Of a stretch of 64,000 nucleotides of DNA, positions 24,791 to 34,357 are shown piece after piece; the first letter of the stretch is position 1, and each line of letters opens with the position of its first letter. Position numbers and translations under genes: made by a program. This stretch comes from Labyrinthula sp. Ha. Its lineage: Eukaryota; Sar; Bigyra; Labyrinthulida; Labyrinthulaceae. The stretch spans positions 2,418,001-2,482,000 of the forward strand of contig JAALGZ010000002.1 of the NCBI GenBank assembly GCA_015227615.1, given 5' to 3'. Under the pieces are notes generated by a model. The model was not told the DNA's origin. It ran no database searches and saw nothing but the letters and a program-made list of their open reading frames with translations.

Positions 24791-26437
24791 TTATTTTTTT
24801 CGTCCAAACAGAAATCCCCAAAAACTTCTTTTCTCTGATTTACCTGTACTTTTAACTGTTTCCTCTTCCTTCATAGCATCCTCTTTTGCATTTTCTTTCT
24901 TATCTGTTTCGACAGCTTCCTGTTCCATAGCCTCATCCTCTCTTATCGTGTCAATCTCTTCATGAATTGTTCCCACAAGAGTACCCAAGGTATTTGTATT
25001 ACTTCTCAAGGTACTCACAGAGCTTACCAATGTTCCTCTTTTTCCTTTCCTGATTGCAATATTCTCATTTCCAATTACCTCACGCAAATCAAACCTATAG
25101 GTTCCCTCTGTTGTTTTCTGCATTTCCATTTGTTCAGTTGGAGCGTCTTGATTCCTTGCGTTTTTTATCACTGGCATAGCCTCCTGTACCAACTGTTTTA
25201 AAATTTCTCTTCCTTCATTACTTTCATTTTCATCTCCTCTTTCAAAATCTGAAATAACAGTACTGACAAATGGATGAACAGCAAGCTCTTTAGCAGAAGG
25301 CCTCTTTTCTTTTTCTTTCACCAAGCAAGCTTCCAAAAAAGAGACAAACTCCCTACTCCAATCGCTTTCATTTTCCAATCTTGGTGGATCCTTTTTTGGA
25401 ATAACAAACAAAGCTCTCATTGGATGTAAATTTGCAAACGGAGGCTCTCCTTGTGCCATCTCAATTGCACTAATACCTAGACTCCAAACATCCGCTACGC
25501 AATCATATCTCCCTTGCTGAATAACTTCGGGTGCCATCCAATATGGAGTTCCAATGGCAGTATCTCTTTTACTTTGCACAGTTGAAAGCTGTCCACTAAC
25601 ACCAAAATCAGCTAATTTAGCAATACCAGTATCTGAAAGAAGAATGTTCGCAGATTTCACGTCACGATGAACTACACCAGATGCTGCAAGACCACTTAAT
25701 CCAAGTACAACACAAGCACAGATGACTTGAAGTTCTTCTTCGGCTAGTGTCATTCGTGTTGCGTTCATCAAATCCGAGACCGAGCCAGCTGGTAAATAAT
25801 CCATAACAATAACTAAATGTTGATTGCATACGAAGGATGTATGGTATGTAACGATAAAAGGATTATGAGAATTTGTTTTCAGAAAAGATATTTCTTTGAG
25901 TAGATTAGATAAATCTTGAGAAGTATCCAGTGGAATTAATTTCATTGCTACGTTGTCTGAGGTATATGTGTCAATAGCTCGAACAACGGATCCATAGCTT
26001 CCTTCACCAAGAGTTTCAGCTATATTATATCTTTCCATCATTTTTTCACCTTCTGATTCATTTATTTGGTTCTGCTTATTTTGTGGACTTGGCATTTGGA
26101 AAATATTCTGTGAAGATAAAGTTTGGTTTTCATCTGTCGCTATCGTATCAAAATTTAATAAACTATCCTGATACTTATGATCCGTCATATTTGTGAAATT
26201 ACCTTGTATAAGAGTAGAGTTCGTTTGGTTTGTCATATCTGTTTGATAAGTGTAATTAGAAGAAAAGGTGTTGTTTTGATGAACACACCTTTCCAGCGTA
26301 AAATTTCTTGCTAGCTTATTCCTCGATTGAAAAAAGTCATGAGGTGATACATCAACCCGCTTTACCTTCCGCACGGATGTTAATGATGTTTGGGAGGTGT
26401 CAGGCTTATCCTGTAAGATTTGTGAACTTGTTTTCAT
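24791..26437 (-). CDS. STE20/germinal-centre-type Ser/Thr protein kinase
   Basis: Intronless, 548 aa. The kinase domain is at about 136-395 with every key feature: glycine loop GEGSYG (144-149), VAMK lysine 166, catalytic loop HRDVKSANILL (Asp259), DFG at 277-279, activation segment GTPYWMAPEVIQ (296-307), and DVWSLGISAIEMAQGEPPF. GTPYWMAPEV and SLGISAIEMA are typical of STE20 kinases, closest to the MST/SPS1-like group. The kinase phosphorylates Ser/Thr in signalling cascades; targets are unknown. The N-terminal 130 residues are Asn/Thr/Gln-rich and disordered. The C-terminus is long, acidic and Lys-rich, and ends in KRSFWGFLFGRKK, a basic-hydrophobic tail that might bind membranes. I see no clear SARAH domain. 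It is the only island without a convergent partner. Confidence 0.93.
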   Translation of the reverse strand: MKTSSQILQDKPDTSQTSLTSVRKVKRVDVSPHDFFQSRNKLARNFTLERCVHQNNTFSSNYTYQTDMTNQTNSTLIQGNFTNMTDHKYQDSLLNFDTIATDENQTLSSQNIFQMPSPQNKQNQINESEGEKMMERYNIAETLGEGSYGSVVRAIDTYTSDNVAMKLIPLDTSQDLSNLLKEISFLKTNSHNPFIVTYHTSFVCNQHLVIVMDYLPAGSVSDLMNATRMTLAEEELQVICACVVLGLSGLAASGVVHRDVKSANILLSDTGIAKLADFGVSGQLSTVQSKRDTAIGTPYWMAPEVIQQGRYDCVADVWSLGISAIEMAQGEPPFANLHPMRALFVIPKKDPPRLENESDWSREFVSFLEACLVKEKEKRPSAKELAVHPFVSTVISDFERGDENESNEGREILKQLVQEAMPVIKNARNQDAPTEQMEMQKTTEGTYRFDLREVIGNENIAIRKGKRGTLVSSVSTLRSNTNTLGTLVGTIHEEIDTIREDEAMEQEAVETDKKENAKEDAMKEEETVKSTGKSEKRSFWGFLFGRKK

Positions 26438-29400
26438 CCTTGTGTCCTTGTTTGTTCAACGTTTATATCTACAGTAATCCACCATTGGAGCGGCACATCT
26501 ACATGTGAATTTTTCAAACATATACTGCCCAAAACTCTGAAACAAGAATAAACTTCTTTACAGAAGTGAGATTGAAAATTTATTGCCGCTCAGAGAGCTC
26601 TTGTTCTTATACTATAGTATCCAACATCCCTAACTGAGTAAGGGTTACCTTGATATTAAAGTTTAGATTGCCAAAAATAGTATATCCCGAGACAGTTTAA
26701 GGACTTTACCCGAAAGAAACAAAAGTAAAGCATATGCTCTAAAAAAACTCTCCTTGATTGTTCATTAATAAAAAATAGATTTTTACTCACCTTGTTATTT
26801 ATAGGTCTCCCTCTGTTGCTTCTTTGCTCACTGCAACCAGACGTAAGATGTTTTATTAAATGCAGAAAACCTCTACTGAGGAAAGTGTCGGTGAAAAGAC
26901 TGATAAGGCGAACATTTATAAATGATTTCTAATAAAAAAATTAATACAAGAGTTTTCTTTAATTTTCAGATATTTCAAGAACTCCACCACAAGAACAAAA
27001 GCTTAGCCATATACAATCAGTAGATAATTCGCCAAACTAAGCATTCGATAACCCGAGGGCTAAATTTTAGTGCTTAGATCCTTAACATATAAGGCAAATT
27101 TAGACTAATGATTTAAGTTCAGCTAGTACACTGTTATTGAGAAGAAGCATTAAAAGGATTACATGTATACCGTGGTTTCTTTTCTCAACTGCCAAAGATT
27201 TCAACCACAGCTTCTACTCGCAATTTATGGAGCACGAATCTTGCCTAGCAGCACAATTGTTGTTAATATTTATATTTATGCTAAGTCCTTTCATAGATTT
27301 CCTTTTCATTATTGTACTGCATCTTCTACCTTATGTAGGTATTGGGTTTTAAGAAATTTGTGAATAATTACTTGATACTTGTTTTGATTCTGATTCTCAT
27401 TAAGAGAGTTGAAATTTTGATTCATATCAAATAAATCTGACTTTATCATGATCATTAAATGATTTTCAATAATTGAATAAAATGACTGGTGCACCATCAG
27501 CAGCAATCAATAAAAAACTATGGGCAAAAACTATATTGAAAAATTATTAATAAATCAAATCCGATCCCTAGCCCAGTATCATTTTAATTTTCAATGGCCG
27601 AAACCTGTTGCATGATATCTTCACCAATGAGAACTGTTCTTTTGAATCTTGTGAAAATGTGGGCATAAATTAACAGTTACAGGCTTCTTCCGGGAATCGG
27701 TATCGGAGCTGGATGACTTAAGTCGTGGATCAGTGAATAGTTATTGAAAGAATATTTACTATTACTCTTCAAGACAAAAAAGTATGTGTTTGCTCCTTTC
27801 TCTACCGTTAGTGCTCTGCCTTGTATATTATAAATTATGAGCTCTCTGCTATGATTGTATCCGTGTTCCAATACATGTAGGAAATATTACCCTTTTTGAC
27901 TTGCCAAGAGCAACAATACGCGCTTTCATGGATATAAAAGAGCGGGAAAATGAGTTCTGGAGTAAGATAATCTCTGATGAAACATTCCTTCAAATCTCTA
28001 CCACAAAATATATACCGTTGAAAGTATGGTTAAGCGGGATATATTTTAAATTACTAAGATTTCTAGCTATTTATCTTCCTGAAACATGTTGTTTGATTTG
28101 AGAAGTAGCTTGGTCACTACTATGTATGTAAAAACTGACTTATTTAAGTGGGAGACTAGGTAATGGAATGAGACGTATATCAGAATTTCAGGTGATTGAG
28201 CTTTAGAGTTTTTAAAGATTTAGAAAAGACTTAATAGAACTAGGTTGATAGACGCAATTGATTAAATTTGCTTTTTATAAAACTATAAAATCCAATTCAG
28301 CGCTAGCAACTGTACCACCAAACTTATCGGCTCTCTTAACTCTTGTTATGGTTCTTAGAGATTGTTGTTTCATATCAGTCATATAGATTTACTTGCAATA
28401 TCATAAAGATATTAGATGATCTTGCAAGAAACAATTTGTATCAAAACAGTATACAGTTCACAAATACTTGTCAAAATTTTAAATTTTCACATCTTTTCAG
28501 ATTAAGTGCAAAGCCTTATCTTTCATCATTGGTTTCTGCTAAAAACTGAATCTCTAATTGGTTACAGTATATTTTGGCTCATTTTCTCTAGAAATTTGCT
28601 CCACGAATGTGTTCTTAAATCAGCATAAACAAAAAGTATTTTATTATTTCTGGAATTTATTCCAATTATGTCAAGAAAAAGAACCTAAATCATATAATTA
28701 ATTCTAAAGAAAATAAGTGAAACCTTCTTGTGGTAGATTCTTGTGTCTTTTACGTAGTTTTGAATTTCTGGCTTACATACGATAGGAAAATAAGGTGGAT
28801 TAATGATAGGTTCATGAATGGTTCTAGACTCCTCGCAACATCTAGATTCGTCTTGACAGACAATTTTTTTCTTGCAATATTTGAAACTTTGTTGAAACCA
28901 AAAACCCAACTATAAATCCAAACTATGCTATACCTGACAGATAGATATATGCGGTTTTAGTCCGATGCCGTTATTACACCGTCTTCTTCACTACCTCTAG
29001 CTAGTTGGGATGTTTCCACCATCAGTTTAGAACTAGGAATACTTTTAGGCTATTTTTCTTAAATCCCAGGATGTTCGGGATCTAATCTCAAAACCAAAGA
29101 AAAAAAGTTGTCCCATATGTCAAAATCAGTACACACTGAACACATCATTTGTTTGCACACAGTGGAACCATTTAGTATGTGGGAACAGCGTAGCTTCCAT
29201 ATCTCGAGGCAATAATTTCTAATCTCCTAAATAGGCTGTTTTTTATGGAAAAGATTGCACTAAAAAATCAACAAGAAAAGTTGAGCAAAGATTTGCAAGC
29301 GTTTGCTTAGTCTTTTATCATATTCTGAAATGCGTACAAGTGGGCAAAATGAATACCACATTCTTTGCGGTGAAGTTTTAGTAGATATGTTTTATAGTAA

Positions 29401-30292
29401 ATGTTGTAGAACAATATTTGAAAAATAATAGAACTCTCATCGACATATTATTGATCATGTTTTTATTTCCTCACGCTTGTTGTTTAGCTTCCTAGCCTTG
29501 CCTTCCTATAATAATATGAAATGAAGGAAGACATCTTCATAACAGACAGGCGAGATCTCTCCTTCCTTGAATCCAATCCTCCTATCTTTAGAGCCTTATA
29601 GTTTAAATAAGTACAGTTCTCTTTATTACATGAACTAAGTTCAATCCTCCTCTAAACTTTACTCAATATTTCTGATATACGCCATTTTAGGTGCTTGTTA
29701 AACCTGTCGAAGCCATTGGTTCCATCTTCAGTATTGCAAGAGTTACTCTTGTATGATAATAGGCTTTGCTGGTGTCAGCCAGGAAATGTTTGACATCCCA
29801 TATAATGAACCTAGTTTTCTAAGAAGGAAAACACTGAGTCTATCCAGTTTTCCAAAACTGTTGTTTGCAGACAATACTACCAAATGTAAAAAATATATCA
29901 GATTAGTACTGCTATGGTTGCAGGAAATAGTTTGTTCTTATTTAGTGATTTTAGCTGCGTGGGCCTTTATCAAATGAAACATGCTTAGTGGCCTGATCTT
30001 ATTACACTGGGGGCAAGATTAAAGTTTTAAAAGTTTGTTTCGTTCAATCCAATGTAAAAACCCTATTCTAAATCCCCTGCTCTCTTAGCACAGCCCAGAA
30101 GCTTTCTCCTGTTGCTTGAAGGGTAGGGTTATTTCAAGTATGCCTAGCACACAACTGAAAACAAAAAAAAATAGAAACCCTAAGCTGATAGGTTGAAATA
30201 TGTTTCTATCCTTTTTAGTTTTCCTTTCACTCTTTGCTGATATTTTAACGCGGAGCGTAGCTAGGAATACCGAATCTATATGAAAACTCAAT

Positions 30293-30454
30293 ATTTCCCG
30301 GTTAATGGTAGTCTGTATGATGCCTGAACCATAACTCTAGCTAATGGGATACATACCAATCCTTGACCGAATGGCGAACCGATTGTTTGACCTGGTTTAG
30401 TCCCAGGTTAATGCACCATTATCTAACTATGGTTCTCAATTATTAACCGTATAT
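30293..30454. mobile_element. MITE-like 162-bp inverted-repeat element
   Basis: CGGTTAAT (30299-30306) is mirrored by ATTAACCG (30442-30449). Inside, GAACCATAACTCTAGCTAATGG pairs imperfectly with CCATTATCTAACTATGGTTC (30326-30347 and 30416-30435). ACTCAAT directly precedes and follows the element (30286-30292, 30455-30461), as a target duplication would. It has no coding capacity, as expected for a miniature non-autonomous DNA transposon. The superfamily is not assigned. The extreme tips match poorly, so the boundaries may be off by a few bases. Confidence 0.5.
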
Positions 30455-30830
30455 ACTCAATTCCCTTTTATATAAAACAAGTTGGTGTCTCAATATCTCG
30501 ATATTATTCATAGAAGGAAACTTTGAGTGTAAATTAAAGATCATTATAAATAAATTTATATGAAAATATGTTTAATATTAATTTTATGATTTTTAAAAAC
30601 TACGTGAGAACTTTGTAGATTTTGGTTTTTCATTAGAATTCTAGATTGATCCTTTTGTTCATTATCTTAACCGCATATTCAAAATTTCATTCAAAACTGT
30701 GTATGTTTGAAAGGACAGAGATATATTTATAATATAAAACCCACAAACTCTTCTTAGGTTCTACAAAAGTGTTCTTTTGATTCAATACATATTTTCTCTA
30801 TAAAGTATATCTTCTTTTTCTTAGAGTAAA

Positions 30831-30874
30831 TTCTCTCGTAAGAAGAATACTATTGCGAGACAAAAACGAGAGAA
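30831..30874. promoter_or_regulatory. Inverted repeat with CGAGA motifs upstream of first PP2C gene
   Basis: TTCTCTCGT (30831-30839) and ACGAGAGAA (30866-30874) are exact mirror arms. Between them is GCGAGACA, and TATCCCGAACG follows. It lies about 340-380 bp before the PP2C start codon. Related CGAGAC/GTCTCG and TATCCCG strings occur upstream of other genes here, so it is a candidate regulatory site; no function is shown. Confidence 0.35.
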
Positions 30875-30964
30875 AATAATATCCCGAACGAATCCAAGTC
30901 TCAATTAAAGAAAACTTTTAATCAATCTTCATCAGGCGAATTATTAGTGACACACTGTATTTTA

Positions 30965-31125
30965 AATATGAGCACTACACGTCCACAGATATTCTACAAA
31001 GAGTCGAAGAATACGCATTACTACAAGTTAGTAGGTTCAAGTTTTAGGCTAAAAACAAAAAGTACATATTTTGACCCAGGTCTGTTCAACTTGCACACGA
31101 AGCAGTAAAAAATTTGCACGGTTAC
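30965..31125 (+). promoter_or_regulatory. Conserved upstream block of PP2C copy 1
   Basis: This stretch aligns with the reverse complement of 34090-34250, upstream of the second PP2C gene. CAAGTTAGTAGGTT (31024-31037) is identical in both. AACAAAAAGTACATATTTTG (31054-31073) matches at 19 of 20 positions. TCGAAGAATACGC and ATGAGCACTACA have close counterparts, and about 55 bp further on align without gaps at roughly 60%. It ends about 85-140 bp before the start codon. It was copied with the gene and then kept, so a promoter, leader element or relic exon is likely. Confidence 0.6.
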
Positions 31126-31211
31126 CACCTAACTAGACTATGGAAGCGAAAAAAGATATCAAGTTGGAGTACCATAAAGTATAAATTACAAAATTGATTA
31201 CTGTTTAGGTT

Positions 31212-32484
31212 ATGCACTACCCTGTTGAAAGAGCGGTATTTAATCATCCACTAGAAATTGATCTTAAGGACTTAGGTCTCGAAAACATAAAAATTTCTGG
31301 CAGAGTTTCCCAAAATAAAAATAGTGGATAAATTCTATTTTAATATATTTAGAAAAAAAGAAGTTTGGGCAGGATTGCATAAGTATTGCACGGCATAATG
31401 TACTTTTTACATGTTTTGTTTATTTGCAGGGGTTTCTTCTAGCTATGGTTTGTGATGGACATGGATTAGGTGGCTTAAGATACTCAAATGAAGTTTGTGA
31501 ACTACTCCCAAAGGTATTTACTAAGTCTTGTATAAAAAATAGTTAATTCTTGGTTCTACCCCAGAAAATATTTTTAATGATCAATATCTCACAAATATTT
31601 TTGAAGATTGTAATCGAATACTTGATATTCGTGGAAGTTATATGGGTGAAGATGGAGCAGTTGAAATTCCTGCTCCTGAATCTGGGAGTAATGAATATAA
31701 ATATCATATTGCAGAAATAATTGAAATACTTGATAATGAATATGTTTTATCTTGGAAAAATCCTATGACAGGTAATCCAACAAAAACTTTACCAAAGGAA
31801 GAAGTTGGTATAGTAAAATTTATGGGCGGAACTACTTGTGCATGTACCATTATTAATCTACAAAATAAAATGGCGAAGATTTTAACTTGTGGAGATAGTC
31901 AAACAGCAGTTGTTTTGCCTTCAGGAGTTAATGAACTTTCTTCTAATGTAGGGTTGGAAAAACTTGTTCCAGAGGATTTTGGAGTTATTGGAGGAAGTCA
32001 ATTAGGTTCAATATATTTAAGTTGTGCTCATACTTTGCAAAACGAAGAAGAGAAGAATCGAATAATGCTGGAAGTTGGAGATCAACCAGTTGCTTATAAA
32101 GCAGGTGGAGATAGTTCAAGTTATTACTTAGCAACAGATGATAGTATGGTTGAACCAACACGTGGAATTGGGGATGTTAATTTTGAGAAAGTTGGGTATA
32201 GTCATAAACCGGAAATATCAAAAAATATCCAGTTAGGTTCAGGTATAGTAGTTTGTATTGGAAGTGATGGAATATTTTTTGATGCTTTTGAAGAAGAGAA
32301 ACGGTGTTCAAAAACTATTGAATTAATTGGAAATGAAGTTATTGAATATTATGGACATAAAAATATATCGCAACTAAACGAAAATATTTTTATGAAGATG
32401 ATGAAATTTATATATGCTGTGTATAAGGATGCAAAAGATCCAATGCATGATGACATGAGTCTTGTTTGTCTTGAAGTGTCTTAA
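31212..32484 (+). CDS. PP2C-type Ser/Thr protein phosphatase, copy 1
   Basis: Four exons, 31212-31323, 31353-31399, 31430-31513 and 31543-32484, with introns of 29, 30 and 29 nt; the sum is 1,185 nt, giving 394 aa. PPM/PP2C motifs occur in order: GQDCISIARHNG, DGHG (62-65), GGTTC (176-180), CGDS (197-200), EPTRGIGD (285-292), GSDG (321-324) and HDDMS (383-387). The aspartates in DGHG, SDG and DDM are the expected metal ligands, so it should be an active Mn/Mg-dependent phosphatase. An acidic insert of about 60 residues lies between the first helix region and the GGTTC strand. No signal peptide or membrane segment is present. It is tail to tail with a diverged paralogue, 270 bp away. Confidence 0.9.
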
Positions 32485-32754
32485 GTTTTAGTCTTATTAG
32501 TTTTTGTTTAGTAGTTTGTTCTTTTGTTCTTGTATTTGTGATAACGATTAAAGAGTCTCTTTTTTTGTAAATTTGAAAGATATATTCTTTAACTTGAGAT
32601 AATCTATAATATAACAAAAAACATGAATAATCACTTTTTGCGCAAGAAAAACTTTTAACCTTTTTTAAGACCAAAATAACAAACAACATACAGTAATATT
32701 CAAAAGAGTCTAAAAAAGGGAATGTAAGAAAATAAAAAAATACAAAAAAAAATA

Positions 32755-33951
32755 CTATGCTATTTCTAAACATAATAAACACATGTCATCATGCTGAGGG
32801 TTTTCTCTCCCCAGTTTATCATATATTACTTCAACTATTCCTTCAAAACAATTAGTACTTAATAGCTCAAAATCATTGTGTGCATAATAATCAACAACCT
32901 CATTCCCAAATACTTGCAATGTATCAAAACAATCTCCTCTTTCTTCAGGAAATTGAAAGAATACTCCATCAGTCCCAAGACATATAATAGTTCCTGGATG
33001 AACTTTCAACATAGGAGATATCTCAGGTTTATGACTATATCCTTGACTCTCAAAATGATAATCTCCAATCCCTCGAGTTGGTTCTAAATGATCCTCTAAA
33101 GCACTTTCAAGATAATGTTGACCACCATAAGGATAAACTGAAACAGAATCATTGGTTTCTTTAACTATTCTGTCTCTTTCTTCTATACTTTGTAAAGTAT
33201 GATATTTTGTGTAATAAATAGTTCCAAGTAAATTTTGGTTTTTTAAGTCTAGATCAACTGAGTTAATTTTATTGAAAGATGAGTGATTTCTATATTTCGG
33301 ACACACTTTTGGAGGAATAATAAGTATTCTTGAATCTCCACAATTCAATGTTTTCATAGTTTTTTCCTGTATATTAATTATAATACAAGTACATGTTGTA
33401 CCACCAATAAATCCAGAAACATATAATTTTTCTTTTCGAATATCATCATATCTTTTTATCTGATTAAAAGCGTCATACCATTCAACTCTATACTTATTTC
33501 CTTGTATACTTTCTATTATACAAGGATTTCCATCTTCCATGGTTCCTTCAAGTCCAACAGGATCATCAGGAATACTTAATAGTCGACTACAATCTTCAAA
33601 CAACCTAGTTAGAAAATCATCATCAAATAGTTTGGATATGCTAGAAGATAAAATCATCTAAAATAAATTTGGGAATATATAATACTTTTGGGAGAAGTTC
33701 ACATACATTAGAAGCAAACTCGAAACCATTTTTTCCATGCCCATCACATACAATAGCTACCAAAAATCCCTAAGATAAAAGATAACCTACAAAAATACTT
33801 TATTAACTGATACGCTTAAGCAATCTTGTCCACAAGGTTTCTTTTTACCTACTTTATAATATAATTTAGAGTTTTCACCTTTAAGATTTTGCAGAAGTCT
33901 TCCAGAGAGTTTTATACTATTCAAAGTAAATTGACTAAAGTCTGCGACCAT
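32755..33951 (-). CDS. PP2C-type Ser/Thr protein phosphatase, copy 2
   Basis: Three exons, 33799-33951, 33686-33769 and 32755-33657, with introns of 29 and 28 nt; 1,140 nt, 379 aa. Motifs match copy 1: CGQDCLSVSVNKG, DGHG (60-63), GGTTC, CGDSR, EPTRGIGD, GTDG, and HDDM near the C-terminus. The metal-binding aspartates are kept. Both shared introns sit at the same codons as in copy 1, after the GQDC segment and after CELLPK, so the two genes descend from one duplication. Copy 1 has one further intron near its N-terminus, where copy 2 reads straight through (YYKVGKKKPCGQD). The first exon aligns with copy 1 from the segment SIKLSGRL / NIKISGRV. The paralogues are about half identical by eye, so the duplication is old. 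Confidence 0.9.
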
Positions 33952-34089
33952 AGTCACATTTTCTCTCCTGTCGTTAAGAGGGAAGTAAACAACCTAACCA
34001 ATGACTTAATTAAAAAGATTTAACTTTTTGATATTCTAAATTAATATTTCTTATCTCCTGCATTTTCTCCTTTTTTACACTATTAGCGG

Positions 34090-34250
34090 GAACCAGTACT
34101 GCTATTTGACCGCTTTGTGTAAAGTGTGAATCAAACTGAGCCAAAACATGTACTTTTTGTTGGTGGCTGGAACCTACTAACTTGGAGTCTTGCGTATCGT
34201 CGAACTCTTACTAGCATATGCGCAAGTATATGCAGTGCCCATATACTAGT
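34090..34250 (-). promoter_or_regulatory. Conserved upstream block of PP2C copy 2
   Basis: Minus-strand counterpart of 30965-31125. The plus strand reads AACCTACTAACTTG at 34171-34184 and CAAAACATGTACTTTTTGTT at 34142-34161. It lies about 190-230 bp before the copy 2 start codon. The spacing between the two best-conserved words differs between copies (9 versus 16 bp), which argues against one shared reading frame running through both. Confidence 0.6.
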
Positions 34251-34324
34251 ATAGTATTTCTTCAATACTTTATATGGGAATATGCAATAGACTTTTTTTC
34301 TTACACATTAATTTGCATATAATT

Positions 34325-34357
34325 ATCGAGATACAGCTTTGTCTCGAAGTGTCTCGA
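34325..34357. promoter_or_regulatory. TCTCGA motif cluster upstream of PP2C copy 2
   Basis: TATCGAGATACA, TTGTCTCGAAG and TGTCTCGA follow one another within 33 bp, about 370-400 bp upstream of the minus-strand start. The 11-mer TTGTCTCGAAG recurs about 110 bp upstream of the SLC1 gene near 61.1 kb. It is a candidate cis element only. Confidence 0.3.

Larger units (their letters stand above)
26438..31211. other. 4.8-kb gene-free stretch with a MITE-like element
   Basis: No gene seen. The left end is the kinase promoter, where TATCCCGAGACAG lies near 26.68 kb. An inverted-repeat element sits at 30293-30454, and the last 400 bp contain the upstream region of the first PP2C gene. Open frames of 60-75 codons scattered here show no motif. 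Confidence 0.6.

Noticed and set aside
30122-30182. TAGGGTT...AACCCTA inverted pair resembling hAT tips
   Set aside because: Only about 60 bp, imperfect, and without a target duplication; chance is likely.
32408-32782. 124-codon minus-strand open frame between the PP2C genes
   Set aside because: Phe/Lys-rich and low complexity, overlapping the ends of both genes; most likely the shadow of 3' untranslated AT-rich DNA.
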